Shown: positions 36,831 to 50,237, counted from the first letter of the stretch. The stretch: 64,000 bases of DNA from Lycorma delicatula (GCF_047948215.1 NC_134455.1:167940575-168004574); one strand, 5' to 3'. Numbers and translations are program-made. The notes: a model not told the origin generated them from the letters alone.

Positions 36831-39800
36831 ATACGGTATTTCAATATTTATTATTATAGAGTTCCGTGATTACAAAAGCCGTTCAAATATTTCTACACCC
36901 AGAGTAAATCAAGAAAGCTATTTTGTTTCTGTGATCTTAACGGCAGCTTCTTTTTTGTCTTTTTCCAATGGCTTTTTGAAAAAAATTATAATTTTTTGTA
37001 ATTTGTAATTAAGGTAAGAAATATAACCCAACAGGTACTACATGCTTTCCAGCCCCTTCATTAAATTGGTGCGTGTTATATAAGATTGTAAATTAGGAAT
37101 AAATAAATGGCCATAATTGTTTAGTTAAGAAAACTGTAGGAGAACCTATAAGATAAATTTTAGACCAGGAATGATAAAATATTTCAGCTATTAAATATGA
37201 AATATGAAAAATGTTTTATTTTATTACGAAAGAATTTAATTTAGAATATGTTGCGAGCGGTTCCTGTAAAGTATCATATATTATTACTTATTTTTCATTT
37301 AATAAAAACATTAGAATATTTAAAAACTTTTCCCTGAAATAAAATTTTTGAAATAAGATCCTGTTCTGAAGTCAGAATAAGTATCTACCATAACAAGTAA
37401 AATTATTAATTTTAATTCTTCATATTTCCAATAATAATTAATGTTAAAAGTCGTTTCGAAATATTAAAATAGAAAAATCATACTCGTTTGTTTAAATATA
37501 CCGGATGGCCTACAACTCAAATTTCCTCAATTGCGAAGGAAGGAAAAACGGGAAAAAACACAGTTAATAAGAAAGATTGAACGAAAAAATGTTTTATTAT
37601 GGGTGTTTAATAACATCACCGGAAGTGTTTCTGCCCTTATATATTCGTGTAGCGTTCAAACTACTGAATTAGACATATTTTCTGATGAAAGTTTGTCCCG
37701 AATTATAAATCAGTCCAATTGTCAATCGACGGCTTCAGAAGGTTTAAGTATTCGAATTTGAATAAATTAACAAGTCTTGGTTGATTTCCCGAAACGAAAA
37801 ATCACAAGAGAATCAAATCGCATTAACGAAATGACCATTAACATGTTCCTCAGCGTCCTATCCGTTCAGTAAAAGGTATATCGAGGTAGTATGTAACTTG
37901 AAGACCCTAGTGAGTAGATGCCCCATGTAGTTGCAAAACATAGAGGAACGCCAGATATTACACACAAGGTCGTTTAATGTCTGGAAATAATAACATCTCA
38001 ATATTTGTATCGCCTATTAGATTTCTATAGAAAAATTAAGGACGCAGCAGTCCGTATTATGATCAGTACCAACCACGAATTCCAGTTAAATTAGATTCCT
38101 TTTCCATTACAACTACGTAAGTGTTTTATCAGATCATTGAATATAGTTATGAAAGTTTACTAGCCTGTCCAGTTTGAAGTATGTTTCATTTGACCGTTAT
38201 CACCGAGCTAGAGAAATTAGTTACTGCTTCGCAACAAATAATAAATTCTTCACAAAAGTAAATTTTTTTGTACAGAAGAGACATTTTTTGTCAATTTTTA
38301 CCTAATTGTAAAATAGATTTACGTTAAATTTTCTTAATATTTAAATGTATTTGCTCAGTTCTTTGTGCTAGAGATTAGTTCAGCGGTTCTCAAAATAAAT
38401 TACGTGTTTGTGTCGACTTGAGAACATCCTCTGTTTTTTAAGTCGATTAATGAAAATTCATTTTATGCATCACAATTTATTTATTTACGGTATGAATTTG
38501 AAATTACATAAAATATTAATCGAGTAAAAAAACTTCAAAAATTTTACTTCGACATCAGGTATAATAGAATTAAATTATTATTTCAAAGCTCTGTTGAGTC
38601 TTTAGATGAGATGGCTCCGTCAGAATGTCATTAATTTTAATTGCATCTTTCACCTCAAGTCGTGACTTCAATTTTGTGTACAGCCTTTTAAGAATATCTT
38701 TTTCTTTTCTTTTCCGAAAGTAAATGGTAAATCCATAAATCCTGCATTGCATGCAGTAGTATATACTAAAAAAAATTCCTTTAAAAAAAAATTAATTATT
38801 AAAATCAGGTTGGGGATGATTGTATTCGCTTCAAGTATTCTGTTATGTTATATACCTTTATTTTTTATTTTTTTTATTACATGAGATTTTCTCCGTATTT
38901 AATGTAGCTAATAATACGTAATCACGATCATCTGCTTACTTGTTCACGTTATATACAGTATATAGTATATCCCTGTAATATAAAACTTTAAAGTTAAATA
39001 CTCCCGCATTTTGGATTAAATCCAGATTTTAGTAGATTCCAGGTTTGTCGGGGTTTGGTTACAACAGTGGCTTCATACATGTAGTCCTGTGCCAAAGTGG
39101 TTGTGTTGTGTTACAATTTGGCAGCCGCTTATGAAGTCATGTAAGATATATAAAGACAGAAATTGCCTCATATTAGTGATAATAGATGTGGATTTTGTGT
39201 TTTAGAAATAACAAGTGGATTCAGTTTTTTCTTACTGTATAATTCAAATGCAAATAACACGAGTTTTCGGCTCGCTATCGTTAAGATGAATTTAATTGCA
39301 CGAGTACTTTCCGATTCACGTCATTGTAAATCTAGACTAGCAGCATTCCTTCATTCTTATTAAAGAAAATAAGGGTGCCTTGTAATGTGAATAAAAGTAA
39401 ACACTAGTTGTATTTTTATTTATTTATTTTTTACCGATCGTTCCCAAATATAGTCCGTTAATTATCTATGGAGCATTATTTTTTCTACTATATTTTTTAT
39501 CATCTGTCATTCCTTACCATCCATATCCTGTTTACTATTGATGCGCCGCCTAGATTACTTGCGACCGTGCTTGGAAAGATAGTTTAATTAAAAGTAAAGA
39601 CACTCCAGGATTAACTTCATTGATATAAAACTTATATTATAATTATATAACCGTTTTTTTTTTCAAATTCCGAAAGGTAACTCTATTGCTATAAATATCT
39701 GCGTCCTTTTGCCTGCTGCTTCTTTCGTTGTAATGTGAGCCTATAACTAGGTACATCTCTTTGTTTACCCTGTCAGGATGTGTTGTCAATTAGAACTAGA

Positions 39801-41699
39801 CTACGAAAAAGGTCAGGAAACAACATTATGTGGAGCTAATAAGAAATAAATATAACTTCAATGCCTTGTCCTCGAATTGTCGACCTTCTGCATGATAAGT
39901 CATACAGTTACCCTTAGAGTCATCCCTATACCGTGTAACGGATATCATAGTACTTGTATTTAATTTATTTTCATTAAGTAGAGTAACTAGTGTTATTAGT
40001 ATCTACTTCAAAGACGTTTGGTAACTAAGAAATTGATTTTATATCAATTGTTGTTCAAAATTAAAATTGAAATATTAATAATTTACTTGAAGTAATACAA
40101 GACAATATGTAAATACTTGTTTTTGTTAACTGTAAGCTGTTTGTTTTTGACTATAAATTAAGTTTTAATCGAATCTTTCTTTCAATTTCCTAAATGCTAA
40201 AGAAACCTGTTTTGAAGACAAGGGTATATCGCTTTAGTGAAATAATTTAGCCGGGTTGTGTTAAATTAATTTTTTATCCGCAATTTTTTCGTTTTTTAAT
40301 AAAAATAAGACGTACGAAGTGGTGTTGTAACTTTGAAAGAAACAAATTTTCGTAATTATTTTAAATGGTTTCTGGGAAATTATGTTGTTTATTCTTACAT
40401 TAGTTTATTTTGTCTTATTTTTCAATCGTGGGAGCGGAAGTTCTTTCTGTCATCTCGGTTTGTGGTCACAGCACGCTCATACAAACACGTTATGCATATT
40501 TAATAGTCATCTAGAAAACGAATTTTAACTCGACAGTAGTGGCGATTTAACTCAAAGGACCGTAATTATTGATTCTTATTTCATTATTAAAGAAGCATGT
40601 AGTATTAAAACGATAATAATGTTGCATAAACTCATTTGTTTGGTAACAAAAATCATGAAGCAATTTTTTTAAATAATTCTTCTTTTCGTATTTATCTGTA
40701 TACATCCGTTAGTTTTTTTCTCGATAAATGTGGTTAAAGTTAGTTCGTCGAATAGTAGTAATCCTACAATTCAGTTCTTGCATTCTTCAAAGGATCTTCA
40801 AACTTGGATTTCGGAAAATTTGTGAGATACGTTTCGATATGCATACGTACTGAATGTCTGTAGTTAGATATAAATTGCTTATATAGAATGCACGAGTTGA
40901 ACTTCCCTAATTTTATAAGCTGAACGAAATTTTAAGTAATCCATTTCAATCTATCCTTTGGTATTCGTATGTTTAAACATCTGCAGATTTGTTAAGTAAC
41001 GCCTCGTTTCGGTAGAAGGGTATTTTGACAATACTGTACTAGTACCAGAAGGAATACCATGTTTTGTATGTTGTGATTTCAACGCTTTGATAAAGCATAC
41101 ATAAAGAAGCATTTTTTCGTTCTCTTCTGTTGCACTTCAATTTTCGATCTTAATTGATTTTTGCGCTTAAAAAGTATCGTTTCGCTACAAAAAGGGATAA
41201 ATTAACTTTTTCCTATTCACTATCTGATGCTGTATTTCATATGACTATTTGTGTAAAACACAAGCCCAGATATTTTCTCCGAGTGTGTTTTCTTAACAGC
41301 CAATCTCTGATATAAAGACAGTGAAGGTGAGTTTGAAACGCTGGTATTCAGCTCTTTGTTATCTTCACTAAAGAAAGTAACGGAAAACCACTTCATTCCT
41401 CATTTTTCTTAGTATGCTGTTGTATTTGCCGATGTTTACGAAATTTTCAGCATTGACTTATTTAAATCTAAAATTCTTTCTCTGCTTCTACTGTGGGCAG
41501 AACATGTATTTTAGTTACCCGCAATTGTCGAGTTGTGAACAGAGTATTGGTTTTGTAATGATATCTGTGATATTTGGTTTTTGATTTTGTTACCGTTTTG
41601 AATATTTTAACCGATACAATCGCAGATTTGTACATACATTTTTTGAAAGCAAGTATCTTTCAGTTTTTTAATATTATTTTTTCTTAAAGAAGATGAAAT

Positions 41700-42070
41700 G
41701 GTTCGCAGGCAGGATGTTTCTTTCTCTTTGTTGTAGATGAGCTGCAGTGCGATGTCAAGGGAGAATTACCGTCTGGCGTCTTTAGGAAAGAAATGTATTT
41801 GTGGGAGGGGTGAAGGAGGAGCTTGTAGGTAGGAAGATAGCTTAGGTAGGTAGGCAGGTAGGTAGAAGTAAACTAGAAGCCGCGGTGAGGTGGGGGGATA
41901 GAGGTTTGGTAGGAACCTGGTTCCTTCTTTTTCTTATTCTTCTCGTCGTCTGTATACTTCCAGTCGGACCTAATAGACGTCTGCCTTTGTTCCAGACAAC
42001 TTCAATTTGTTTTATATGAAAACCTACCTATTTGCCCCGGGGGCCCTGTATCGTGTGTAGCCTATACTTT
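41700..42070. other. Balanced-composition island with GTAG repeats
   Basis: Contains GAAGCCGCGGTGAGGTGGGG and GCCCCGGGGGCCC, with a degenerate GTAG tandem run in between. No reading frame was recognised. Possibly conserved regulatory DNA. Confidence 0.3.
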
Positions 42071-43091
42071 AGAAACCCCTGAATTCCTAATTCAGACTTC
42101 GACGAAGAATTGGAATTTTAAGAGAGCAAATTATTGATAATAATTACAGAATAAGTGTTGTATTGTCTTCGGGCGTCTGAATTTTGTCTCTGGTTTTTTA
42201 TTATAATGAACAGAAATTACCGTGCCGTGTACGGTAGACTTAATTGCGGAAGCCTTTTGTAATGATATTAATATAATATATTCGTATAATGTGTATCGTG
42301 GCATCATCTGTGTAATGCCGATGCGTTGCGGGATGATTCGGTGTGAAACTATTATACATACAATTATGAGCCATAAGCTGTGATCAAATCAAACTGATAC
42401 GTATACCTATTTAATATTATATCCTTTCTTTGAAATATCATATTATTACAGCTATTAATATGAAAAGTTGGTTGATATAATTATGCATAACATTTTTTTT
42501 TTCTTTACTTTATAATTCTAATATGCATTGCATTACTAGTAATGCTAGTAAGTCACCATTTCTCTCTCACTCTCTCTATCTCTACACGTATATGTATATA
42601 TATACGTAGGGAAACGTATATGTATGTATGTATGTATGTATATTTACATATGTGTGTGTTGTATTTAAAAATATAAGCGTATAGTGTGTGTGTAAAGTGA
42701 TTGATAAATTGCTTTTACCTTTGAAAGTGAAGTATTGACAAGTATATTGCTGGTAATTTGTTTATGTTAGCAATCACACTATTACTTTCTAGTCCAGTTA
42801 AAAAAAAATTGTGTGTTTGTGCCTACGTATATGTTTATTATATACGTATAAAATTTTGATATGCTTTCCAGAATCTTGAGCTAATTTTAGTTTGCTTAAT
42901 TACATCTTTTTAATCCAGTGAACTTATTTTATTCATTCTCAGGAAAATATATATATATGTATATGCATATATATTCATTTTTTTAAACTAAAAAATCACT
43001 AAACAAAGATGCTTTCTTAAGTACAAATAATATATTTGTAATATAATAGGTGTAGGCGTATATTATTAAGGGGATAATTTTCTCTATGATT

Positions 43092-43118
43092 ACACACACA
43101 CACACACACACAAAAACA

Positions 43119-43156
<38 letters not shown>
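43092..43156. repeat. (AC)n microsatellite, interrupted
   Basis: Two AC runs separated by AAAAACACGCG. The antisense open frame at 43017-43292 is just this repeat read as Cys-Val. Confidence 0.97.
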
Positions 43157-43158
<2 letters not shown>

Positions 43159-43492
43159 TTCATGAAGGATGCAATAAGTGATAAGAATAGATATTTATAC
43201 ATATAACGCGAAGCTATTTTTTTATTTTTAAATACTTTTAGAAAATATATCGCGTGAAATTGTGGAAGATCTTCCGTCGATTTTAGTAACATTTAGTTTC
43301 CTTATCTAAATCAAAATAGTTTCTAATTTTAGTAAGGTTTATCTTTTTCTAGTTGGTATTTCGGTTTTGAATAGTTCAGTTTCTTCAATTTTCTTTATCC
43401 AGTGATATAATTTACTTCAGTCGCGTAAGTACAATTCCTAGCTAAAAATCACAAAGATATTAAATTTGAATATGTAGGATACTTAACAGATA

Positions 43493-43943
43493 TCTTTAAT
43501 AAAGCTGAAAGTTTATCTGTTTGTTTTTACGGCAGCGCGCGAGAATCAACCGATCGATCCCTTTCAAATTTTGCAGGATACATTCTTATCCCATAAAAGG
43601 TTTTAAGCCATAGATCAAGGTCCTAGCCCTCTTGTGGGTGAATTGTGAATTAAAAATATTCATTAAAGAAAAAAATTAATCCTTTTACATCATATTCTGT
43701 CATCATGGCAACAGATATAGGTTGTGAGTTTTCCTTGTCAAAGGTGTACTTTTAGTTACCGTAGTTACTTCTATTCTGCTTTTTTTGTAATTTTGTATCT
43801 TTTTCAAGTTTTTATCAAGCCTGAATACCTTAGTTGTTATTTATCTGTATCATTCTCAACCATGAGGGTAAAGAACAATGCGGCAGTCTCTAGAGCTCCG
43901 TAGTTAGACAGTAGGACAAGCGAAGCGAGTCCCGACCGGCTAG
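43493..43943 (+). mobile_element. Non-autonomous Helitron
   Basis: The 5' end is TC (43493-43494), followed by TTTAATAAAGCTGAAAGTTT, a typical Helitron start in insects. The 3' end is CTAG (43940-43943). It is preceded by an imperfect hairpin GGAC-AAGCGAAGCGA-GTCC, which ends 11 bases before the terminus, as Helitrons require. The element lies between A (43492) and T (43944), the characteristic AT insertion site with no target duplication. At 451 bp it carries no Rep/helicase gene. The terminal CTAG also starts a palindrome CTAGTATATATACTAG with the flank, followed by a (TA)n run. Confidence 0.85.
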
Positions 43944-43954
43944 TATATATACTA

Positions 43955-43958
<4 letters not shown>

Positions 43959-43993
<35 letters not shown>
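43959..43993. repeat. (TA)n microsatellite
   Basis: Alternating TA immediately 3' of the Helitron insertion site. Confidence 0.95.
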
Positions 43994-43996
<3 letters not shown>

Positions 43997-46900
43997 AAGA
44001 TTACTGCAATCGGTTACTATAACAGCCAAAATTTTACATGTTTTACAATTTTATACAAGAAATAATCTAATATTAATTTATCGGCGTAATGAAATACATA
44101 ATATTTATTGTATTGATATCAGGTTTATTGTTACTTTTGAATTGAAGTTTTAGGATAGCAGATTTCGAATGTTATTAGTTAATTTTTTATAATAATATTC
44201 GTTTAGCATTTCTTCAATAATATAATTAAAGTATCTGCTTTTGATATAAATAGTTTATATTTGTTGTTGACGATTAAGAATATATTATATTTGTGGTGAC
44301 AATTTTTATTGTAAAGCTTCGAGAATATTTCTTTAAATGTTATAAATAACCTGTTATTGTTACTAATAATGACCGGTTTCTAATAATTAAAATCAGCACG
44401 CTATAACATAATGCACTCGTGTGGCTTTTGTAATAAAATTTCTACCCTAAGAGTTTTTATCGTAAACGCCTCTTATCAAGTTATGTTGAATAGATGGTTA
44501 TAAAATCTGTGGGTCCAATAGATTTCAGGTCGATTACGGCTTAAAATTATAGTGTGAATATTAGAAGTTTTTCGTTATTTTTTTTTTAACGCACAACTCT
44601 TAATGAAAAAGAATTCTTGAGAAGTCTATCTCATCATAAAAATTCAGAAGGTTTTTTCTAGGAATAGAATCTTCATCTTAGCGATAAGAACTGCTCCTCG
44701 ATTAGCTGTCGAGGCCTTCGCTCACAAGGATATTATATCCTGATATTCGATAAAACAGATTGTTTACGAATAACTTAAGCCGTTGAACTTGAGGTCGGTG
44801 GATCGGGTGTTTGTACGGAATGTGAAAGGGGTGATTCGGATAGTGGGTGAGACAACTTGCTATTTAATATTTTAATGAAGAGTTCAATATACTCTATTAT
44901 AATTAAAAATTAATGTAGTAGATGTTATATTAACATCATTTAGCAAAATAAATAGATAAAATAATTTTTGTAATTCAAAAGATTAGTAAAGACGATTAAT
45001 AAAGAACTAAAACACATCGACAGGTGTGCGCAGTTGTATTTTAACTTAATTTTATAGTTCCTAATTCATTTAGAGTGTTGTTGCTGAACATATTATGTTT
45101 GCTTAAAGCACGACTAGAATTCTGTCAATAATGTACTTATTGTGAAAGGTGAGAATAGGATTTAAGGTTCTTCGACGCGTTTTCAGTTAATTTTTTTTAT
45201 TTTTACATCGAGAGTGATGCAATCACTATTCTGATTTACTGTTCGTCGAAGTTGATGAAAATGCAAGTATATTTTAAAAGCGAGGGAAGGATCCAAAGTT
45301 ACCTAAAATCTCTTGAAATGTACGCAAGACCCTTTCAGAATATTTTTTAAACTATGCGTTGAATCAAATCAAGAAATTTTAGAGTAAGTGTTTTTCCAAG
45401 ATTCTATTAACCTCTTTCCCTGTTTTTTCGAAGAAAAATAGTTGCATTAAAAGCTGCGGAGATATAATCATGACGTTGACTGTTTACGGTTTATTATGTA
45501 CATCGAAATGAATTAGGTTTGTTTTTAAGTTCAATTTATATTAAAGTAATGAATTAATTTTTTTAATTTATGAACAGTTATTAAAATAAGTGTGATTAAT
45601 TTTTATATTATCATTTTAGGAAGTTAGTTTTTTTGTAATTAAAAATAATAATTTAAATAAAAATTATCAGTTGTTATTGTAATAATAAAAAATTTAGATC
45701 CATTAAAATTTATTTATACCTTTAGTATTTACAGAAATTTATTGGTTATTTTTTTTATGATACATAAACATATTATGTAAAGACCCGGCATAATTCAGTA
45801 TGTTGTCTCCCACAAGGTCGATCTAGTTAATCATAATCATGGTCCGATTACTACAACTGTTGCATAAATCATAGTCGTTTTATTTATTATTACTTTTATA
45901 TTTATCCCTAAGTTTGCATAAAGACCATCTATCCATATGCTGATCGTGATTAAATATAGGGCCTCTATTAGATCGCAGTGCGTTTGAGTATATATTGTTA
46001 ATTTATACCGGGTGGCCTTAATTTAATAACCGATAGTCATTTGAAATTATAATTCTGTTTGTTTAAGTTTTTCTTTTTCGCGTATTTAAAAAACTGTATA
46101 ATTACAAGAAATTGCTTATGCAAATACGTATTAATTTATTAAATTTAACCGGTCATATTTTTTGTTTAATGAATTACTTTCTCATAAAACAGGTTCATTA
46201 TTATTTATTACCTTACCTTTATTTTCATTATCTGTCAGTGTGATTTGTTGTATCGGTATTAGTCATCTGGATTTATAATAAGAATTCCTGTTAACAATTA
46301 ACTAACCAAAAACATTTTTTCTGTTAATTGATTTAATGGTTAAATCGGTAAGAAATTGTATTTGTTTACGTGGGATATGCTTTTTTTGGCTATAAATTAA
46401 TGGTATATGTTCCATATTTTCTCGACGTACCCGATCTTGGAAATTTAAAAATTAAACTTCAAACCACAACTTGCGGGCGCCTACACTGACGCGATTAACA
46501 ATTACGTATCGACTAAAAAAAATATTGAAGGTTGATTACGAATTAATTATTTTCTAAAAAGGAAACAAGAATTTCTGATTTTTTAAAATATTTTATCGTA
46601 CTTTTGAATAACGATATTGTTTTATGATACTGCCTGCTCAATAAAATAATTTTAAATTGTTTATTTTATGTAGTTATTCGTCATTTTATGAAAATTTGTT
46701 TATCCTTTTAAGTTTGATAAACGTTTCTTATGTTATATGTTTTACTTACTGGTTTGAGCGACGTGATTGCAGCGCATACAAATTACAAAACTCTTTAGTA
46801 TACAAGAATTTAAGATCAGTCCACATTCACCTATTATTACAAAACATACGCGCATAAACGAATAAATAAACAAACCTAATGCCAACTGAACGAATTACAT

Positions 46901-47315
46901 ATAATAAATCTAGTTTGTTAAACCTGCTCAAGATCTGTAAATTAATTTGTTTAACTAAATAATTATGTTTTTCAGTTCTCGTACAATTTTATTTGAATGA
47001 TTTGGTTTATTTTTTGTTTATTAATTTGTGTGCATGTAAAAACTGCAAAAATTATGAAGCATTACATTTTTTTCCTGAAATAACATTTTGAAGATGTAGT
47101 TATTTTGCGACTGGTTTGTTAGTATATATGCGTTGAAAATAATTAATATTAAGCTATGAAATTTCGGTTCGGTTGAAATCTATTCCAAATGGACAAATAA
47201 ATATCCCGTTTATGTTAGCAACTTCAAGAAGGTCTTATTTTATTAAAGTAAAAAGTGAATGTTATTTTACGTTTAGTATTGGTTTTTGAAAGCTGTTTTT
47301 GTGCTGCATTACGTA
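43994..47315. other. A+T-rich DNA, no gene seen
   Basis: No exon or element was recognised. A slightly G+C-richer segment lies at about 44690-44860. Confidence 0.5.
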
Positions 47316-47542
47316 TGTATTTTAACGAGGAAGAGTAGGTGGACGAAATGACAACGAAAAAATTATAAAACCATGCCGGGAATCGAACCCGAAAGTAGAT
47401 GATCTATTTCCCCGTTATTTTATCAATCGATTCAGTAGGTCCAGCATTTTTCTTCATATTTTGAACATTCTTGATTTTTGCGTTTTGTAATTCATTACTA
47501 TTAAGTTAATTTTCCTTTAGAGCACGAGTAAGTTTTGTTGTG
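47316..47542 (-). repeat. tRNA-like dispersed repeat, copy A
   Basis: On the minus strand it contains TCGGGTTCGATTCCCGG, a T-arm/B-box match with a 5-bp stem, and an upstream A-box-like TGAATCGATTGATAAAA. It aligns with 48167-48393 over about 230 bp, including sequence on both sides of the tRNA-like part. Probably a tRNA-derived SINE or part of a duplicated unit. It is not an intact tRNA gene because the acceptor and anticodon arms do not pair. Confidence 0.6.
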
Positions 47543-48166
47543 TAATTATTATTATTTATTTGTAATGCTAGTACAAGGAATTACACATTAAATATAGTTT
47601 GCCCTTTTAAAAAATTTGAAATTATTTACTTAACGAAATCATTTTGTAGTTCAAAACTATTTTTAACGATTTTAAATCATTAGCCGTGTAAAAATTTAGG
47701 TTCGTTTCAATAGATAATTTTTAAATGTTTCTTATGGTTTTATAAAAGAAAAGGTAAATTTCTACATAATTTCTCAAATAGTGTAAAATAAAACTAACAA
47801 TTATAGTTTCTTAATTAGAAATTTCTCTTAGAAATTTGATCATTTTTGCGCTCTAATATTAAAAGCCGAGTCAACAATTTTTAGGTTATTGACATCGGTA
47901 ACCGTATGTTCCAATTTTAACTTCAATAAAAATTGAGCAGCTTTATTTTCGTTAATACTATATTTACGCCATCAAATAGAATGTTTTCTAAATTTTAATG
48001 AAATGCTTTGGTTTTTAAATGAATTATTTTAATTTTTTTATTTTTATGTTTAGCTATGCAAAAATAAATTATTTTTAAAAAATAAATATTTTTCATTTAT
48101 TTTCCATAGGTAATGAGTAACTTTTGTATTTAACAAAAATTATCACAAATATTTAACTTGACCATA
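47543..48166. other. A+T-rich spacer between the tRNA-like repeats
   Basis: No gene seen. Confidence 0.5.
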
Positions 48167-48393
48167 TGTGTTTTAACGTTGAAGATGAGATGGACCAATT
48201 AACACGTAGAAAATGTTAATTCGTTCCCGGGAATCGAACACGAAACTAGTTGATCTATTTTCTCATTTTAATCGATTCAGTAATCCTAGCATTTTTCGTG
48301 ATATTTTTAATATTTCTGGATTTTGACGTTTTATATTTTTTTACTATTAAGATATGTTTTCTTTTAGTGCATGAATAAGTTTAGTTTTGTTGT
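48167..48393 (-). repeat. tRNA-like dispersed repeat, copy B
   Basis: Same orientation and structure as copy A, with shared minus-strand words ATAGATCA, TTCGATTCCCGG and TGAATCGATT. The B box here reads GTGTTCGATTCCC, one base off consensus. The copies lie about 850 bp apart in direct orientation. Confidence 0.6.
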
Positions 48394-49942
48394 TTAAAAT
48401 ACATTTACGTTGTTTTTGTTGTAGTATACTGTTCCTTTTTTTATTATTGTCCTTTAATGCCTTTAACAAATGGATTCCAGCGGTTTAGTTATTCCATTTG
48501 ATTGCCGTTCCGTGACTATTTCGTATTGCTCCTAGTGGAGCTGTTGCATCTCTCCTCAGTCTCTTTTTAATTTTCTTTCTTACATGCATACGTCGTCGGC
48601 CTTTCCTTTTCCTGTCTGTTATTTATTGTAAAGTGCCGTATGATTCCTTATTTAATTCTGTGCGCATTTGTTTCGAGAGCCGAGCGAATCGGGTGGATTT
48701 CTTTATTTTGGATTATATCCAGTAACGTCGTTCGACTATTACTAAAACTCTTTAACTGTTTTACTTTTTATGTTTTTTAATTTTTGTAGTCCTTTTTAGT
48801 AAGAACACATTGTTAACTTCGACAGTTTTATTGTGTTTACAACATTTGATGACCATAAAATATTGTGTCCAACAAATTTTTATTTTTTTTATGTACAATA
48901 AATGTATGATTTTAATTCTACCGAACGTTTTATTATTTTTTACATTTACATTTTTGAAGGTTGACGTCGTAAATGAAATATTGTCATATATCTCGCCTCT
49001 GAATCGCTTAATATTTATATTATCTTGTTCGTTGTGTTTAATGTGACTTCGTACGCGTAAAATATTTTTCTGTTGCTATTGTGGAGTTGTAATAAAATTT
49101 GAAATTACACAATACTCTATTGATTATTAACATTTCTTGCCTTATAGTAAAAATGTAAAAAATAAAAATCGTAGTCGTATATTTAGCCTTCAAGCTAAGT
49201 CATTATTTTTGTTGTATCTTATAAGTGATGAATGAGAAATATGAAGGATTAACTTAATTAAATACGAGTAATGAATTAAATGAATTGCGCTGCCGTTGTC
49301 GAATAATTTATTTTCTCTTAAACCTCTTTAATTCTCGTATGACAGTATTATGTTTAAACTAGTCGGATTTAATATGACGTATTTGTAATGACGAAATACT
49401 TGATTAAATTATTAAAAATTTTTTTTATATTAAATAAATTTCCTTTGCTTTATCAAGAATTTATGTTACCAACTATAACTTCATTCTAGTGAAGAAAGTA
49501 ATATTTTTTATATAAAGGTATTAAAATTTAAAACAGAAAATTAGTTAAATCGTTAAATTTATTTTCGACCTCTTGGAAAATTGTTAAGCTAGTTACATCG
49601 TTATTTTATTTAAAATATTATTTGATATTGTTCTAACATTTTTGTTGTAATACATATTCAAGAAATAATTGATTTACTCTAAAAGTTCTAAGTGTGTTTT
49701 TTCTAATAATAAATTTAATCTTATTTGTTTTTAATACACTTGTGTGTATTCCCTGCTTGTGTGTGTATACATGTTTATATATATATATTTTTTTTAAATA
49801 TGATAAACATCATTCTTTATGAAAGTAGTTAATTCTTGGGAGCTATCTACGTAGAAGCAAAGAAGATATGGGTGGATTATTTGACATCCTAATAATCGAT
49901 ATAATTACTCGATTACTATTATACTTATTACTAGTATACTTA
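48394..49942. other. A+T-rich DNA, no gene seen
   Basis: No domain was recognised in the short open frames (for example 48810-49046). Confidence 0.5.
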
Positions 49943-50140
49943 TTACTTTAACTGTAATTTCACCAACCGCAGTTGGTTTATACCTGACTCATCGGTTAGC
50001 TCAGTCTTGCACAGACCCGCGTTTCGTTCCTTGACGTATGCCTTCATTTCTTCTAACTTATCCCCTAATCCATCACCCCATCTCAATTTTAGACATGTCC
50101 CATCGGTCCCTTGCATGTCAGTCTTACCCTCTATCTTAGT
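49943..50140 (-). other. Coding-like 65-codon open frame, unassigned (possible exon or element fragment)
   Basis: The minus-strand frame runs from a stop at 50141-50143 to a TAA at 49943-49945. Its first ATG is at 50114-50116, which gives 57 residues. The translation is compositionally normal and mixed, unlike the Phe/Ile/Tyr-rich noise frames nearby: segments include LKLRWGDGLGDKLEEMKAYV and KERNAGLCKTELTDES. The middle is predicted to be charged and helical. G+C is well above the flanks. A good splice-donor match, GAGTCAG|GTATAA, occurs at 49984/49983, and weaker acceptor candidates lie near 50130-50136. I do not recognise the protein. It may be a host exon, a fragment of a transposon ORF1/gag-like protein, or chance. 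Confidence 0.3.
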
Positions 50141-50237
50141 TTAAAGGATATCACAGTATTTCTTATTAGTACATGCTCAATCGATTTCTTTCTTTTTCTC
50201 ATTAGGGTAACTGTTGTTATTATTGTTATTATGATTT

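Larger units (their letters stand above)
36831..43492. other. Long A+T-rich stretch, no gene seen
   Basis: No exon was recognised. Open frames (for example 37531-37761 and 39163-39363) lack domain signatures. Simple repeats lie at 41825-41865 (GTAG)n, 42561-42583 (CT-rich), 42616-42641 (GTAT)n and 43092-43156 (AC)n. A G+C-richer block lies at about 41700-42070. A short minus-oriented segment at about 41360-41402 resembles the repeats at 59.7 and 60.1 kb. Confidence 0.5.

Noticed and set aside
37531..37761. 76-codon frame starting RRKEKREKTQ
   Set aside because: Mixed composition attracted attention, but no family or splice context supports it.
38381..38433. 53-bp segment bounded by CAGCGGTTCTCAAA and CTTGAGAACATCCTCTG, resembling a tiny hAT MITE
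   Set aside because: The 8-bp flanks do not match each other and the inverted repeat is short and gapped; kept only as a possible partner for the hAT end at 36758.
42560..42650. Cluster of CT and GTAT simple repeats suggesting a structured array
   Set aside because: Ordinary microsatellites; no repeat-spacer regularity, so not a CRISPR-like or satellite array.
43017..43292. Minus-strand 91-codon frame with Cys-Val repeats
   Set aside because: It is the (AC)n microsatellite read as protein.
47380..47400. Possible tRNA gene around the TTCGATTCCC motif
   Set aside because: Only a T-arm and a weak A box exist; acceptor and anticodon stems do not form, and a second diverged copy marks it as a repeat.
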